From assembly GCF_900172325.1 (NCBI RefSeq), contig NZ_FWFR01000002.1, positions 186,001 to 250,000 of the forward strand: a DNA stretch of 64,000 nt, written 5' to 3'. The position numbers were made by a program, and so were the translations under genes. The DNA is from Oceanibacterium hippocampi. Lineage in GTDB: Bacteria; Pseudomonadota; Alphaproteobacteria; Sneathiellales; Sneathiellaceae. The notes under the pieces were generated by a model. That model was not told where the DNA came from. It searched no databases and saw nothing but the letters and a program-made list of their open reading frames with translations. Positions 42,193-52,032 of the stretch are shown here, piece by piece. Within the stretch, counting starts at the first letter, position 1. The number at the start of each line of letters is the position of its first letter.

Positions 42193-42357
42193 CGCGCCGA
42201 TCCAAAAGGACAAAAAGAAACGTGGCGGACCTCAGGGCCCGCCGCGATTGAGGCGCAATATACGCGCTCGAAATGTGATGTCAAACCGTTTCCACCGCTT
42301 TCCTGAAGTACAGGGCAGCCAACGCCTTCGGGCGATCGGGCGGCCCGGTGCCCCGCC

Positions 42358-42990
42358 CTAACCGGCTTGCTGTAGCATGGCGCGCGCCTCGCGGATTCGG
42401 GGTGCCGCGCAAGGTCGCCGGTATTGCTGCTCCATGTAGGCGAGCGAAACCGGAAAGCGTTCCAGCAGCCCGACCTCGTTCGCCCAGTCGAGCGTGTAGG
42501 CGCAGACGATGTCCGCCGCGCTGAAATCGTCGCCGACGAGTTGGTCCCGACCCCGGAGATGATCCTCGAGGACTGTCGCCATCGCCTCGAAGTCGCGCCG
42601 GGCGAGCGCGATGTCCGCCGGCAGGCGTTCCGCCTCGGGATACAGGCTGCTGTGCCGGGCGATCCGCCAGAGCGGCTGTTCCAGTTCCGTCGCGGTGAAC
42701 ATCAGCCAGCGCAGCGCCTGGCCGCGATCGGCGAGCGCCGCCGGCATCAGGCCGCGGTCCGGGAATTTCTCGCAGAGATACAGCACGATCGCGACCGATT
42801 CCGTCAGGACGACGCCGTCGTCCTCGAGGACCGGCAGCTTGCCTGCGGGATTGAGCGCGAGAAAGTCCGGCTGCCGGTGTGCGCCGGCCCGCATGTTGAC
42901 GATGACACTCTCGAACTCTGCCTCCAGTTCCTGCAGCGTCCAGCGCGCACGGATCGAACGGGTCGGCGGAAACTCGTGGAGCCTGATCAT
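42358..42990 (-). CDS. Glutathione S-transferase family protein
   Basis: This 210-residue GST has the thioredoxin-like N-domain with IRLHEFPPTRSIRARWTLQEL (Ser-Ile-Arg in the catalytic loop) and LNPAGKLPVLEDDGVVLTESVAIVLYL, whose cis-Pro and ES bind glutathione. The helical C-domain has FSAADIVCAYTLDWA. It is probably a beta- or theta-like bacterial GST; the substrate is unknown. It ends the run trmJ, epoxide hydrolase, gst on the minus strand. Confidence 0.9.
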   Translation of the reverse strand: MIRLHEFPPTRSIRARWTLQELEAEFESVIVNMRAGAHRQPDFLALNPAGKLPVLEDDGVVLTESVAIVLYLCEKFPDRGLMPAALADRGQALRWLMFTATELEQPLWRIARHSSLYPEAERLPADIALARRDFEAMATVLEDHLRGRDQLVGDDFSAADIVCAYTLDWANEVGLLERFPVSLAYMEQQYRRPCAAPRIREARAMLQQAG

Positions 42991-43005
42991 CGGATTGGCC
43001 TCGGT

Positions 43006-43905
43006 CTAGTCCCCTGTTTCGAGGAAGCGCAGGATGCGGGGATTGATCACATCGCTGGCCTCGTGCGTGACCCAGTGGGTCGATTTCGGCAACCGGAGGA
43101 TGCGGAGGTCGTCGACCAGCGTCTCCAGGCCGTTCAGGTTGTCGGTCAGGAGTGCCGGGTCGCGTTCGCCCCAGATCACCAGCGTCGGGACGCGAACCCG
43201 GAAATTCTCCGGATCGAGGGCCGCCGGCATGTCGCTGCCGTCCGGCGCCGGCGGCCGGAGCGGCGAGGCCCGGTAGTAGTTCAGACCGCCGGCGATCGCG
43301 CCGGGTTGCCGCCATGCATCAAGATACGCCTGCCTGTCGTCATCGTCCATGTGGCCCTTGGCATGAATGCCGAGAAAGGCGAATTCCCAGAGCTTGCCGC
43401 AGTCGTCGGACGCCAGGTAGGTCTCGGCCTCGGGCGTCTGGAAGAAGCGCATGTACTGGCTCGCCGCCGCCTGGTCGGGATTCTCCCGCAACTCACGGCT
43501 GAAGGTCGCCGGGTGCGGCGCGTTGATGATGATCAGCCGCTCGAGCCGTTCCGGCCGTGCCATCGCGTAGGCCCAGGCGCAGGCACCGCCCCAGTCGTGT
43601 GCGCAGAGCGCGAACCTGTCGGTGCCGTAATGACTGGCGAGGCCGTCGATATCGGCGATCAGGTGGCGGACGCGGTAATCCTCGACCGCCTCGGGCTTGT
43701 CGGAGAGATTGTAGCCGCGCATGTCGGGCGCGATCGCACGCCACCCCTGTTCGGCGAAATAGCGGAGCTGATGGCGCCACGTGTACCAGAATTCAGGGAA
43801 ACCGTGCAGGAACAGGATCGGCTTGCCGTCGGCCGGTCCGGCCGTGGCAACATTCAGCGTAACCTCGCCGACGTCGATCCGCTCCAGGCTGATATCGTCG
43901 CTCAT
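43006..43905 (-). CDS. Alpha/beta hydrolase, epoxide hydrolase-like
   Basis: This 299-residue hydrolase resembles soluble epoxide hydrolases and dehalogenases. It has the oxyanion motif LHGFPEFWYTWRHQL, the nucleophile Asp in LCAHDWGGACAWAYA, the acid in LVIWGERDPALL and the His in STHWVTHEASD. The HGFPEFWY form and HDWGG are typical of epoxide hydrolases. GGAGGACGC precedes the ATG at 43905, which overlaps the trmJ stop by 4 bp, so the two are translationally coupled. Confidence 0.9.
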   Translation of the reverse strand: MSDDISLERIDVGEVTLNVATAGPADGKPILFLHGFPEFWYTWRHQLRYFAEQGWRAIAPDMRGYNLSDKPEAVEDYRVRHLIADIDGLASHYGTDRFALCAHDWGGACAWAYAMARPERLERLIIINAPHPATFSRELRENPDQAAASQYMRFFQTPEAETYLASDDCGKLWEFAFLGIHAKGHMDDDDRQAYLDAWRQPGAIAGGLNYYRASPLRPPAPDGSDMPAALDPENFRVRVPTLVIWGERDPALLTDNLNGLETLVDDLRILRLPKSTHWVTHEASDVINPRILRFLETGD

Positions 43906-44711
43906 GCGTCCTCCCCGTCTTTGCTTGCTGCGTCGCCGACGCCACTGCGCCGCCTGCGTCCCTGGGCCAGCGACTTGATGACGCCACGCAAGGTGCGCAC
44001 GTCCGGTTCGGTAAAGCCAGCGCGCTGCAACATGTTCCGCAGGTTCCGGACCATCACCGGCTTCTTGCCGGGGGTCGGGTCGAAAAAGCCGCTCTCGGTA
44101 AGCTCGTCCTCGAGATGCTCGAACAGATGGACGAGGTCCGCCTTGCTGGCCGGCGGCGCCTCCCGCGACCCGGTGACGCTCGCCGGTTCGATGCCGCCGG
44201 TTTGGAACCATTCATAGCCGATCAGGAGGACCGCCTGGGCCAGGTTGATCGAGGCGAAGGCCGGATTGAGCGGTACCGTCAGCACGGTGTCGGCGAGCAC
44301 GATGTCGTCGTTGTGCAGGCCGGCGCGTTCGCCCCCGAACAGCACGCCGCAGGTCGCTCCGGCCTGGTAGGCGGCCCGCATTTCATCGGCGGCCTCGGCC
44401 GGCGTCGCCACCCGCTTCGACATGTCGCGCTGCCGCGCGGTGGTCGCATAGACCCGCGAGAGGTCGGCGATCGCCTCTGCCGTGCTGTCGAACAGCCGGG
44501 CATTGTCGATGACCATGTCGGCGCGGGACGCGAGCGCCTTGGCACGCGGATTGGGCCAGCCGTCGCGCGGCTTCACAAGGCGGAGGTCGGTCAGGCCGAA
44601 ATTCAGCATCGCCCGGGCGGCGGCGCCGATATTCTCGCCGAGTTGCGGCTCCACGAGGATGATCGCCGGGCCGCCGAGTATCGGTTCCCGGCCGCGATCG
44701 GTCCCGGCCAT
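43902..44711 (-). CDS. trmJ: tRNA (cytidine/uridine-2'-O-)-methyltransferase TrmJ
   Basis: TrmJ is a SPOUT-class methyltransferase that modifies the ribose of nucleotide 32 in tRNA anticodon loops. The 269-residue protein has motif 1 in IILVEPQLGENIGAAARAMLNFGL, then KPRDGWPNPRA, the motif 2 region CGVLFGGERAGLHNDDI and the knot-forming VPLNPAFASINLAQAV. A C-terminal helical extension with LRNMLQRAGFTEPDVRTLRG is typical of TrmJ. It lies 3 bp after cimA. Confidence 0.93.
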   Translation of the reverse strand: MAGTDRGREPILGGPAIILVEPQLGENIGAAARAMLNFGLTDLRLVKPRDGWPNPRAKALASRADMVIDNARLFDSTAEAIADLSRVYATTARQRDMSKRVATPAEAADEMRAAYQAGATCGVLFGGERAGLHNDDIVLADTVLTVPLNPAFASINLAQAVLLIGYEWFQTGGIEPASVTGSREAPPASKADLVHLFEHLEDELTESGFFDPTPGKKPVMVRNLRNMLQRAGFTEPDVRTLRGVIKSLAQGRRRRSGVGDAASKDGEDA

Positions 44712-44714
44712 CGG

Positions 44715-46358
44715 CTAGCGCTTGGCCGTGCGCGGCAGCTCGATCGGCGTGACCGTGACGCTTGCCGGCGCGCCGTCGCGATAGAGCTTGTGGGTGATGG
44801 AATCGATCAGCGCGTCGAAGGACGCGTCGACGATGTTCGGCGAGACGCCGACGGTGAACCAGCGTTCGCCGGTATCGTCGGTGCTCTCGATCAGCACGCG
44901 CGTCACCGCCTCGGTGCCGGCCGTCAGGATACGCACCTTGAAGTCGACCAGCCGGAGGTCCGCCAGGTAGTGCGAGTATTTGCCGAGATCCTTGCGGAGC
45001 GCGGTATCGAGCGCGTTGACCGGGCCGTTCCCCTCGCCCGCCGACATGATCGTCTCGCCGTCGACGACGATCTTGACGATCGCCTCCGACACGGTGATCA
45101 GCTGGCCCTTGGCGTTGTGGCGCCGCTCGACGATCACCCGGAACGAGCTGACGTCGAAATAGCGCGGGACCTGGTCGAGCGCCCGGCGCGCCAGCAGGCC
45201 GAAGCTGGCGAGTGCCCCGTCGTAGGAATACCCGACATGTTCGCGCCGCTTGACCTCGTCCAGCAGACGGCCGACGCGCTTGTCCTTGGGGTCGAGATCG
45301 ACGCCGATCTCGGCGAGCTGCGCCAGGATGTTCGACTTGCCGGCCTGGGCCGAGACCAGGATATGGCGCTTGTTGCCGATCGCTTCCGGCGGCACATGCT
45401 CGTAGGTCGTCGGGTCCTTCTGCACGGCCGAGACATGCAGCCCGCCCTTGTGCGCGAAGGCGGACGAGCCGACATAGGGCGCGTGCCGGTTCGGCAGCCG
45501 GTTCAGGACCTCGTCCAGCAGATGCGAGGTCGGCGTCAGCCGCTTCAGCGCCTCGGCCGTGATCCCGGTCTCGACGATATCCCTGTAGGGCGCCTTCAGG
45601 ACCAGCGAGGGGATCAGCGACACGAGGTTGGCGTTGCCGCATCGTTCGCCGATGCCGTTGAGCGTACCCTGCACCATGCGGACACCGGCGCGCACCGCGG
45701 CCAGGCTGTTGGCCACCGCGTTCTCGGTATCGTTGTGGCAATGGATGCCGAGACGATCGCCGGGGACATGGGCGGTGACCTCGCGGACGATCCGCTCGAC
45801 CGCGTCGGGCAGGACCCCGCCGTTGGTGTCGCAGAGCACGATCCAGCGCGCGCCTGCCTCGTGGGCGGCGGTCAGGCAGCGGATCGCGAAGTCCGGATTG
45901 GCCTGGTACCCGTCGAAGAAATGCTCCGCGTCGAACAGGGCCTCGCGTCCGCTTTCACGCACGGCGCGAACCGAGTCCGCGATCAGTTCGACATTCTCGT
46001 CGAGCGAGATGCCCAGTGCCACCTTGACGTGGAAATCCCAGGTCTTGCCGACCAGGCAGGCGGCGACGGCGCCGGTCTCGATGACCGCGACCAGCCCCGG
46101 ATCGTTGGAGGCCGAACGGCCCGGCCGGCGCGTCATCCCGAAGGCGGTGAGCCTGGCCTGCTTCAGCTTCGGCACATCGGCGAAAAACTCGCTGTCGACC
46201 GGGTTGGCGCCGGGCCAGCCGCCCTCGACGTAATCGATCCCGAGACCGTCGAGCGCGTTGGCGATGGTCCGCTTGTCCTCGACGCTGAAATCGACGCCCT
46301 GGGTCTGCGCCCCGTCGCGCAACGTGGTGTCGAACAGATAGAGCCGTTCCCTGCCCAT
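44715..46358 (-). CDS. cimA: Citramalate synthase
   Basis: CimA condenses pyruvate and acetyl-CoA to citramalate, an alternative entry to isoleucine biosynthesis. The 547-residue protein has an HMGL/isopropylmalate-synthase-like barrel with FDTTLRDGAQTQGVDFS and GIDYVEGGWPGANPVD, metal-site HxH in RLGIHCHNDTENAVANSL, QGTLNGIGERCGN and AFAHKGGLHVSA. A C-terminal LeuA-like regulatory domain (AGTEAVTRVLIESTDDTGERW) probably gives feedback control. Its ATG directly follows the cysS stop. Activity could include 2-isopropylmalate-type reactions, but the sequence fits citramalate synthase best. Confidence 0.9.
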   Translation of the reverse strand: MGRERLYLFDTTLRDGAQTQGVDFSVEDKRTIANALDGLGIDYVEGGWPGANPVDSEFFADVPKLKQARLTAFGMTRRPGRSASNDPGLVAVIETGAVAACLVGKTWDFHVKVALGISLDENVELIADSVRAVRESGREALFDAEHFFDGYQANPDFAIRCLTAAHEAGARWIVLCDTNGGVLPDAVERIVREVTAHVPGDRLGIHCHNDTENAVANSLAAVRAGVRMVQGTLNGIGERCGNANLVSLIPSLVLKAPYRDIVETGITAEALKRLTPTSHLLDEVLNRLPNRHAPYVGSSAFAHKGGLHVSAVQKDPTTYEHVPPEAIGNKRHILVSAQAGKSNILAQLAEIGVDLDPKDKRVGRLLDEVKRREHVGYSYDGALASFGLLARRALDQVPRYFDVSSFRVIVERRHNAKGQLITVSEAIVKIVVDGETIMSAGEGNGPVNALDTALRKDLGKYSHYLADLRLVDFKVRILTAGTEAVTRVLIESTDDTGERWFTVGVSPNIVDASFDALIDSITHKLYRDGAPASVTVTPIELPRTAKR

Positions 46359-47747
46359 TTAAGCGCGCCTCCAGATGGTGCCGCCGGTGCCGTCCTCGAG
46401 CTGGATGCCACGGGCGGCGAGATCGTCCCGGATCTGGTCAGCGCGGGCGAAATCGCGCGCCTGCCGCGCCGCGATCCGCTCGGCGATCAGGCGTTCCACT
46501 TCCGCCGTCTCGTCGTCGGCGGCGCCACGGTGGAACCAGGCCTCGACATCCTGCTGGAGAATGCCGAGCAGCTCGCCGCCGGCGAGCAGCGCCCCCTTCA
46601 GGCGGCGACGCTCGTCCAGGTCGGTCGATTTCAGGTCGGTCGAGCGATTGGCCTCGCCGGCCAGGCGGTACATCTCGGCCAGCGCGTTCGGTGTGTTGAG
46701 ATCGTCCTCGAGCGCCTCGACGACCGCCGGATCGGCCTCAGGCTGGTCAACCTCGACGTCGGACAATCGCCGCAAGGCATTGTAAAGCCTGTCGAGATTG
46801 GTCTTCGCCTGTTCCAGTCCCTCGGGACTCCAGTCGAGCGGTTGCCGGTAGTGCCCGCTCAGCATGCAGAGCCGCGCGACCTCGCCCGGAACCTCATCCA
46901 GTACATCGCGAAGGGTGCGGAAATTGCCGAGCGACTTCGACATCTTCTCGCCGCCGGTGACGGTCAACATGCCGTTGTGAACCCAGTAGCGGGCGAACTG
47001 CGCGCCCTCGTGCGCGCACAGCGACTGGGCCCGTTCGTTCTCGTGATGGGGAAAGACCAGATCCAGGCCGCCGCCGTGAATATCGAAATCGCGCCCGAGA
47101 TGCTTCTCGCTCATCGCCGAGCATTCGATATGCCAGCCGGGTCGGCCGCGTCCCCAGGGGCTGTCCCAGCCGGGCATCTCCCCGGTCGACGGCTTCCAGA
47201 GCACGAAATCGGCCGGGTCCTTCTTGTAGGGCGCGACGTCGACGCGGGCGCCGGCGACCATTTCCTTCATGCTGCGCCCGGACAGGTCGCCATAGCCGCT
47301 CATGCTTGGCACGTTGAAGAGGACGTGCCCTTCCGCCTCGTAGGCGTGGCCGCGCGCGATCAGCTGCTCGATCAGCGCGATCATCTCGGCGATATGGTCG
47401 GTCGCCTTCGGCTCGACGTCCGGCGGCAGCGCGTTCAGCGCCGCGATCTGCTCGTGGAAGGCATCGGTCATCCGCCGCGTCAACGCGTCGATCGGCTCAC
47501 CGTTCGCTTCGGCAGCCTTGATGATCTTGTCGTCGACATCGGTCAGGTTGCGGACATAGGTGAGCTTCGGATAACAGCGCCGCAACAGCCGGGCCAGCAC
47601 GTCGAAGATGATGATCGGCCGTGCATTGCCGATATGCACATTGTCGTAGACCGTCGGCCCGCAGACATACATCCGCACGTGCGACGGATCGAGCGGCGCG
47701 AAAGTCTCCTTACGGCGACTGGCCGTATTGTGCAGTCGAAGCGTCAA
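46359..47747 (-). CDS. cysS: Cysteinyl-tRNA synthetase
   Basis: CysS charges tRNA-Cys. The 462-residue class I synthetase has the HIGH-type motif [18 protein letters not shown] (HIGN) including the first zinc ligand, further zinc ligands in [14 protein letters not shown] and [17 protein letters not shown], and [10 protein letters not shown] as the KMSKS loop. The C-terminus ends [10 protein letters not shown]. It is adjacent to cimA with no gap. Confidence 0.97.
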   Translation of the reverse strand: MTLRLHNTASRRKETFAPLDPSHVRMYVCGPTVYDNVHIGNARPIIIFDVLARLLRRCYPKLTYVRNLTDVDDKIIKAAEANGEPIDALTRRMTDAFHEQIAALNALPPDVEPKATDHIAEMIALIEQLIARGHAYEAEGHVLFNVPSMSGYGDLSGRSMKEMVAGARVDVAPYKKDPADFVLWKPSTGEMPGWDSPWGRGRPGWHIECSAMSEKHLGRDFDIHGGGLDLVFPHHENERAQSLCAHEGAQFARYWVHNGMLTVTGGEKMSKSLGNFRTLRDVLDEVPGEVARLCMLSGHYRQPLDWSPEGLEQAKTNLDRLYNALRRLSDVEVDQPEADPAVVEALEDDLNTPNALAEMYRLAGEANRSTDLKSTDLDERRRLKGALLAGGELLGILQQDVEAWFHRGAADDETAEVERLIAERIAARQARDFARADQIRDDLAARGIQLEDGTGGTIWRRA

Positions 47748-47908
47748 GATCCTGTCCTAATACCTTGATGATAATACTGAACCCGACGAACGGCGATGTT
47801 CGCGGCTGCGGCCGGGCCGGCTAGGGGTAGCAGATTATCGGAACAAGGTCCACGGCGCGCCCGGCGTCGTCAAACGGAAAACGACAGGCTGCCTGCCCTG
47901 CCGCGCTC

Positions 47909-48571
47909 TCAGGCCCCGGGGCGGCGCAGGTGGCGGAGCAGCCGCGCCGAGCGGCGGAGCGCGGTGGCGAGCGCGCCGATGGCGATCAACAGCAGCGCGA
48001 TCCGCAGGACCTCGTTGTCGCCCTGCCAGAGCGGCTCCAGCGTCGAGGCCAGCGCCGCCGCGGTAATCGCTGCCATCCGGTGCGGTTTCGCCATCGGGCC
48101 CGAGAAATCGACCGGCGCGCCGACCGCGTGGCCCATTTCCCGGACATAGGCGGTCAGCACCGCGAAGGCAGCGGCGGCCCAGCCGAGTTCGGGGAGGCCG
48201 GCGCCGTATCCCGCCCCGACGAGGATCAGGATGTCGGCGAAGCGGTCCGGCACCTCGTTCCAGAAGGGACCGTCCGGCGCGCCCCGGCCGGCCTCGACCG
48301 CGACCATCCCGTCGAGCAGGTTGCAGAGCAGGCGGAGCTGGCAGAACAGTGCCGCGGCGAGCAGCAGGACGATCCGCATCACCCCCGCCTCGCCGGCGGC
48401 GAGCCAGAAGGCGGCCCCGGACAGCGCGGCGGCGACCATGCTGGCCTGGGAAATCCCGTTCGGCGTGATCGGGGTGCGGGCAAGCGTGCGGGTCAGCGCC
48501 CGTGCCCAGCCGGTCTCCCGGCTCGCCAGCGGCCGGCGGTTGCCGCTCCCCCCGTCGCCCGGCTTCGTCAT
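47909..48571 (-). CDS. CDP-alcohol phosphatidyltransferase family protein, variant motif
   Basis: This 220-residue membrane protein belongs to the CDP-alcohol phosphatidyltransferase family, but its signature is altered. Instead of D-x2-DG-x2-AR...G-x3-D-x3-D it reads NLLDGMVAVE...GPFWNEVPDRFAD. The first and third Asp are Asn, and the Arg is Val. These residues normally bind metal and CDP. It could be a divergent branch with other chemistry or an inactive partner. Its ATG overlaps the cdsA stop by 4 bp, so it is tightly coupled to CDP-diacylglycerol synthesis. The phospholipid product is unknown. Confidence 0.75.
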   Translation of the reverse strand: MTKPGDGGSGNRRPLASRETGWARALTRTLARTPITPNGISQASMVAAALSGAAFWLAAGEAGVMRIVLLLAAALFCQLRLLCNLLDGMVAVEAGRGAPDGPFWNEVPDRFADILILVGAGYGAGLPELGWAAAAFAVLTAYVREMGHAVGAPVDFSGPMAKPHRMAAITAAALASTLEPLWQGDNEVLRIALLLIAIGALATALRRSARLLRHLRRPGA

Positions 48572-49518
48572 GGCAGCGCCCAGCCGTAGCGGACGAGGTG
48601 GAAGAAGATCGGCGCCGAGAAGATCACCGAATCCAGCCGGTCGATGAAGCCGCCATGGCCGGCGATCATGTGACCCCAGTCCTTGACCCCCTTGTCGCGT
48701 TTCACCGCCGAAAGCACGAGGCCGCCGAAGAAGCCCATCAGCGCGATCACGAGCGCGAGCAGGCCGGCCTCGACCAGCGTGAAGGGCGTGATCCACCAGA
48801 GCCCGGCGCCGATCAGCGTGGCGCTCGCCACACCGCCGACGAAGCCTTCCCAGGTCTTGGATGGCGACAGGTTCGGCGCGATCTTGTGCCGGCCGAACAG
48901 CTTTCCCCAGACATACTGCATGACGTCGCTCATCTGCACGACGACGACCAGGAACGCGATCAGCAGCACGTTCCGGCCGCTGTAGCCCGGAATGTCGAGG
49001 GTGAGCAACGCGGCGCCGTGCGAGATGCAGAAGACGCAGATCATCAGCGCCCACTGGGATTCCGCGATACGCACGAGGAAATGCTCGGTATCGGCCCGCA
49101 GCGCGGCGACGATCGGCATCAGCAGGAAGGCATAGACCGGGATGAAGATCGAATAGAGCCCGTACCAGCCGTACCAGATCAGGCCGTACTGGATCGGCAG
49201 GATCAGGAAGAAGGCGCCGGCGATCGCCCAATGGTCGGCCCGGCCGACGCTGGTCAGGGTGACGAACTCGCGCAGCGCGGCGAAGGAGCAGAAGGCGAAC
49301 AGCAGGACCACGCCGATCCGTCCGCCGAGAAAGGCGATCGCCAGCAGCAGGGCCATCCCCCACCAGGCATGGATGCGGGCGTTGAGATTCTCGATCGAGG
49401 CATTGTCGCGGTTCGGCGACAGCCGGCGCTGCAGCACGAAGCCGATCACAGTGGCGACGACAAGGATCGCGCCGATGGCGGCCAGCAGGGTCAGGAAATC
49501 GGCCTGGACGTCATTCAT
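48568..49518 (-). CDS. cdsA: Phosphatidate cytidylyltransferase
   Basis: CdsA makes CDP-diacylglycerol from phosphatidic acid and CTP in the inner membrane. The 316-residue multi-span protein has the signature LSAVKRDKGVKDWGHMIAGHGGFIDRLDS close to the C-terminus, and NLSPSKTWEGFVGG. It lies between a PlsC-like acyltransferase and a CDP-alcohol transferase, with ATGA overlaps on both sides. A house-keeping cdsA is usually beside uppS and dxr, so this may be a second, specialised copy; that cannot be tested within the window. Confidence 0.92.
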   Translation of the reverse strand: MNDVQADFLTLLAAIGAILVVATVIGFVLQRRLSPNRDNASIENLNARIHAWWGMALLLAIAFLGGRIGVVLLFAFCSFAALREFVTLTSVGRADHWAIAGAFFLILPIQYGLIWYGWYGLYSIFIPVYAFLLMPIVAALRADTEHFLVRIAESQWALMICVFCISHGAALLTLDIPGYSGRNVLLIAFLVVVVQMSDVMQYVWGKLFGRHKIAPNLSPSKTWEGFVGGVASATLIGAGLWWITPFTLVEAGLLALVIALMGFFGGLVLSAVKRDKGVKDWGHMIAGHGGFIDRLDSVIFSAPIFFHLVRYGWALP

Positions 49519-50159
49519 GTGCCTGGCTCCGCCCGCCGGGGTGCGAGGGCACGGAGCGCGGCCTCGGCGCGGGCGAGGAAATCCTTCTTCTCTTCCGCCG
49601 GATGGAGCCGTATCGCCTCGCCGAACGTCACCGTGCAGATCATCGGGATCGGCACCACCTCGCCTTTCGGCATCACCCGGTTCAGGTTGGCGAGCCAGAC
49701 CGGCACCAGGTCGATCTCGGGCCGCAGTTTCGCGAGATGGTAGAGCCCGCTCTTGAACGGCAGCAGCGGCACGCCGGTGGTGTTCCGCGTGCCTTCCGGG
49801 AACAGGATCAGGGCCGAGCCCTCGTCGAGCGCCGCCGCCATCTTGGCGACCGGATCCTCGTCCGGATCGCCGCGCGTGCGGTCGATCAGCACCGCGTTCA
49901 GCACATCCCGGCCGATGAACCGGCGGATGGCGGAGGTGAGCCAGTAGTCACTGCCGGCCACCGGCCGGGTGAGCCTGCGGAGCGCCGGCGGCAGGACCGT
50001 CCAGATCAGCACGAAGTCGCCGTGGCTCGCGTGATTGGCGAAATAGACCCGTGCGCCGGGCGCCGGCGGGCCACCCTGCCAGATGCCGCGAACCGCCGTG
50101 ATGAAGCGGGCGAAAAGGACGATCAGCGCGCCCGTGAGCCACGCGGCAGCGGGTTTCAT
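49515..50159 (-). CDS. plsC: 1-acyl-sn-glycerol-3-phosphate acyltransferase-like protein
   Basis: This 214-residue lysophospholipid acyltransferase has a single N-terminal membrane segment, the catalytic H-x4-D in FANHASHGDFVLIW, and the phosphate-binding motif ILFPEGTRNTTG. It would acylate lysophosphatidic acid to phosphatidic acid, the substrate of the coupled CdsA. It is the first gene of the three-gene lipid operon and overlaps cdsA by 4 bp. Confidence 0.9.
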   Translation of the reverse strand: MKPAAAWLTGALIVLFARFITAVRGIWQGGPPAPGARVYFANHASHGDFVLIWTVLPPALRRLTRPVAGSDYWLTSAIRRFIGRDVLNAVLIDRTRGDPDEDPVAKMAAALDEGSALILFPEGTRNTTGVPLLPFKSGLYHLAKLRPEIDLVPVWLANLNRVMPKGEVVPIPMICTVTFGEAIRLHPAEEKKDFLARAEAALRALAPRRAEPGT

Positions 50160-50276
50160 GTGATCGCTCGACCTCCGGCCAGTGACAGTGCCGCGGAGTG
50201 TATCAGAAAGCGCACATGCGCGCGCCAGTGTTGCGCGAATCAGCCGGGGTTCGCGCGTCGGGCGACCGGACGCCGC

Positions 50277-51941
50277 TCAGCCTCTGTCGCGATAGCCGTT
50301 GGTGATCGGGTAACGCCGGTCGCGTCCGAAGTTCCGGGCCGTGATCTTGACCCCCGGCGGCGACTGGCGGCGCTTGTACTCGGCGATGTAGAGCAGGTTC
50401 TGGACCCGGTTGACGGTCTCCCGCTCGAAGCCGGCGGCGACGATCTCGGACACGCTCATCTCCTGCTCGACCAGGCGTTCGAGGATGCCGTCGAGCACCG
50501 GATAGGGCGGCAGGCTGTCCTCGTCCTTCTGGTCGGGACGGAGTTCCGCGGTCGGCGGCTTGACGATCACGCGCTCCGGCATGATCCGCCCGGCGGGGCC
50601 GAGGAAATCCGGGTTGTGATGCTGGTTGCGCCAGTGCGAGAGCTCGAAACAGGTCGTCTTGTAGACGTCCTTCAGCACCGAGTAGCCACCGCACATGTCG
50701 CCGTAAAGGGTCGCGTAACCGACCGACATTTCCGACTTGTTGCCGGTCGTCAGCACCATCGGACCGAACTTGTTGGAAATCGCCATGACGACCAGCGCCC
50801 GGGCCCGCGACTGCAGGTTCTCCTCGGTCACGTCGGCCGGACGCCCGTCGAACAGCGGACCCATCATGGTCTCGTAGGCGTCGACCGCGGGGGCGATGGA
50901 AACGGTGTCCAGGCGGGTGCCGAGCAGCTCGGCACAGGCGGCCGCGTCCTCGAGGCTCTCGCTGCTGGTGTAGCGCGACGGCATCATCACGCAATGCACG
51001 CGGTCGGGGCCGAGCGCATCGACCGCGACGGCGGCGCTGAGCGCGGAATCGACGCCGCCGGAGAGGCCGAGCACGACACCGGGGAAGCGGTTTTTCCCGA
51101 CATAGTCGCGAAGGCCCAGCACCATGGTCCGGTAGATCGCTTCCAGCCGGCTCGAGGCCGGCGCCCGCTCGCCGTCGGCGCAGGCCCAGCGGCCGTCATC
51201 GCCGCGCCGCCACTCGCTGACCACCAGCCGCTCCCGCCAGCCGTCGAGCTGGATCGGCCGGCGGCAGTCGGCATTCAGCACGAAGGAGCCGCCGTCGAAG
51301 ACCAGTTCGTCCTGGCCGCCCACCTGGTTGACGTAAACCAGCGGCAGGCCGCTTTCGGTGACGCGCGCGACCGCGTGATTGAGCCGGATGTCGAGCTTGC
51401 CGATATCATAGGGGCTGCCGTTGGGAACCAGCAGGATCTCCGCGCCCGATTCCTCGAGCGTCTCGGTGACCTCGGGGAACCACATGTCCTCGCAGACCAT
51501 CAGGCCGAGGCGGACGTCGCGGAAATTCACCGGCCCGGGTTGCGGCCCGACGGCGAACAGCCGCTTCTCGTCGAAGACGCCGTAATTCGGCAGCTCGCAT
51601 TTGTGGCGCACCGCCTGGACCTGACCGGCGTCGAGCAGTCCGACGGAGTTGTAGAGCTGGCCGTTCTCGAGCCATGGCATGGTCATCAGCAGCGCCGGGC
51701 CGCCGTCCGCCGTTTCCGCCGCCAGTTCCTCGACCGCGGCCCGCGCGGCGGCCACGAAGGACCGCTTCATGACCAGGTCCTCGGGCGGATAGCCGGTGAT
51801 GAAGAGTTCCGGGAAAAGCACGATATCGGCGCCGCCGGCCTCGGCCTCGGCGCGGAATTCGCGCGCCAGGGCGAGGTTGCCGTCGATATCGCCGAGTGTC
51901 GGATTGGCCTGCGCCAGCGCGATCTTCAAGCTGCTAGTCAT
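50277..51941 (-). CDS. nadE: NAD+ synthase, glutamine-hydrolysing
   Basis: NadE amidates nicotinic acid adenine dinucleotide to NAD. The 554-residue form has an N-terminal nitrilase-like glutaminase with the Glu in LFITGYPPEDLV, Lys in KCELPNYGVFDEKRLF and Cys in GLMVCEDMWFPE. The C-terminal synthetase has the pyrophosphate loop VLGLSGGVDSALSAAVAVDALG. pncB, another NAD salvage gene, lies about 2 kb upstream. Confidence 0.96.
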   Translation of the reverse strand: MTSSLKIALAQANPTLGDIDGNLALAREFRAEAEAGGADIVLFPELFITGYPPEDLVMKRSFVAAARAAVEELAAETADGGPALLMTMPWLENGQLYNSVGLLDAGQVQAVRHKCELPNYGVFDEKRLFAVGPQPGPVNFRDVRLGLMVCEDMWFPEVTETLEESGAEILLVPNGSPYDIGKLDIRLNHAVARVTESGLPLVYVNQVGGQDELVFDGGSFVLNADCRRPIQLDGWRERLVVSEWRRGDDGRWACADGERAPASSRLEAIYRTMVLGLRDYVGKNRFPGVVLGLSGGVDSALSAAVAVDALGPDRVHCVMMPSRYTSSESLEDAAACAELLGTRLDTVSIAPAVDAYETMMGPLFDGRPADVTEENLQSRARALVVMAISNKFGPMVLTTGNKSEMSVGYATLYGDMCGGYSVLKDVYKTTCFELSHWRNQHHNPDFLGPAGRIMPERVIVKPPTAELRPDQKDEDSLPPYPVLDGILERLVEQEMSVSEIVAAGFERETVNRVQNLLYIAEYKRRQSPPGVKITARNFGRDRRYPITNGYRDRG

Positions 51942-52032
51942 GGCACGGTTCTAGCGCGCAGCCCGACGGGGAACAACGCGAATTCGAACACCGCTGCCGT
52001 CATCGGGCGAACAGGCCCGTTGCCGCCGGCTC

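Noticed and set aside
42281-43315. Long minus-strand frame of about 344 codons across gst and the hydrolase
   Set aside because: The translation is Arg/Gly/Pro-rich with no domains; it is an out-of-frame shadow of two clear genes.
44115-47768. A 1217-codon plus-strand frame over trmJ, cimA and cysS
   Set aside because: It is a GC-driven antisense shadow; the opposite strand carries three unambiguous genes covering it completely.
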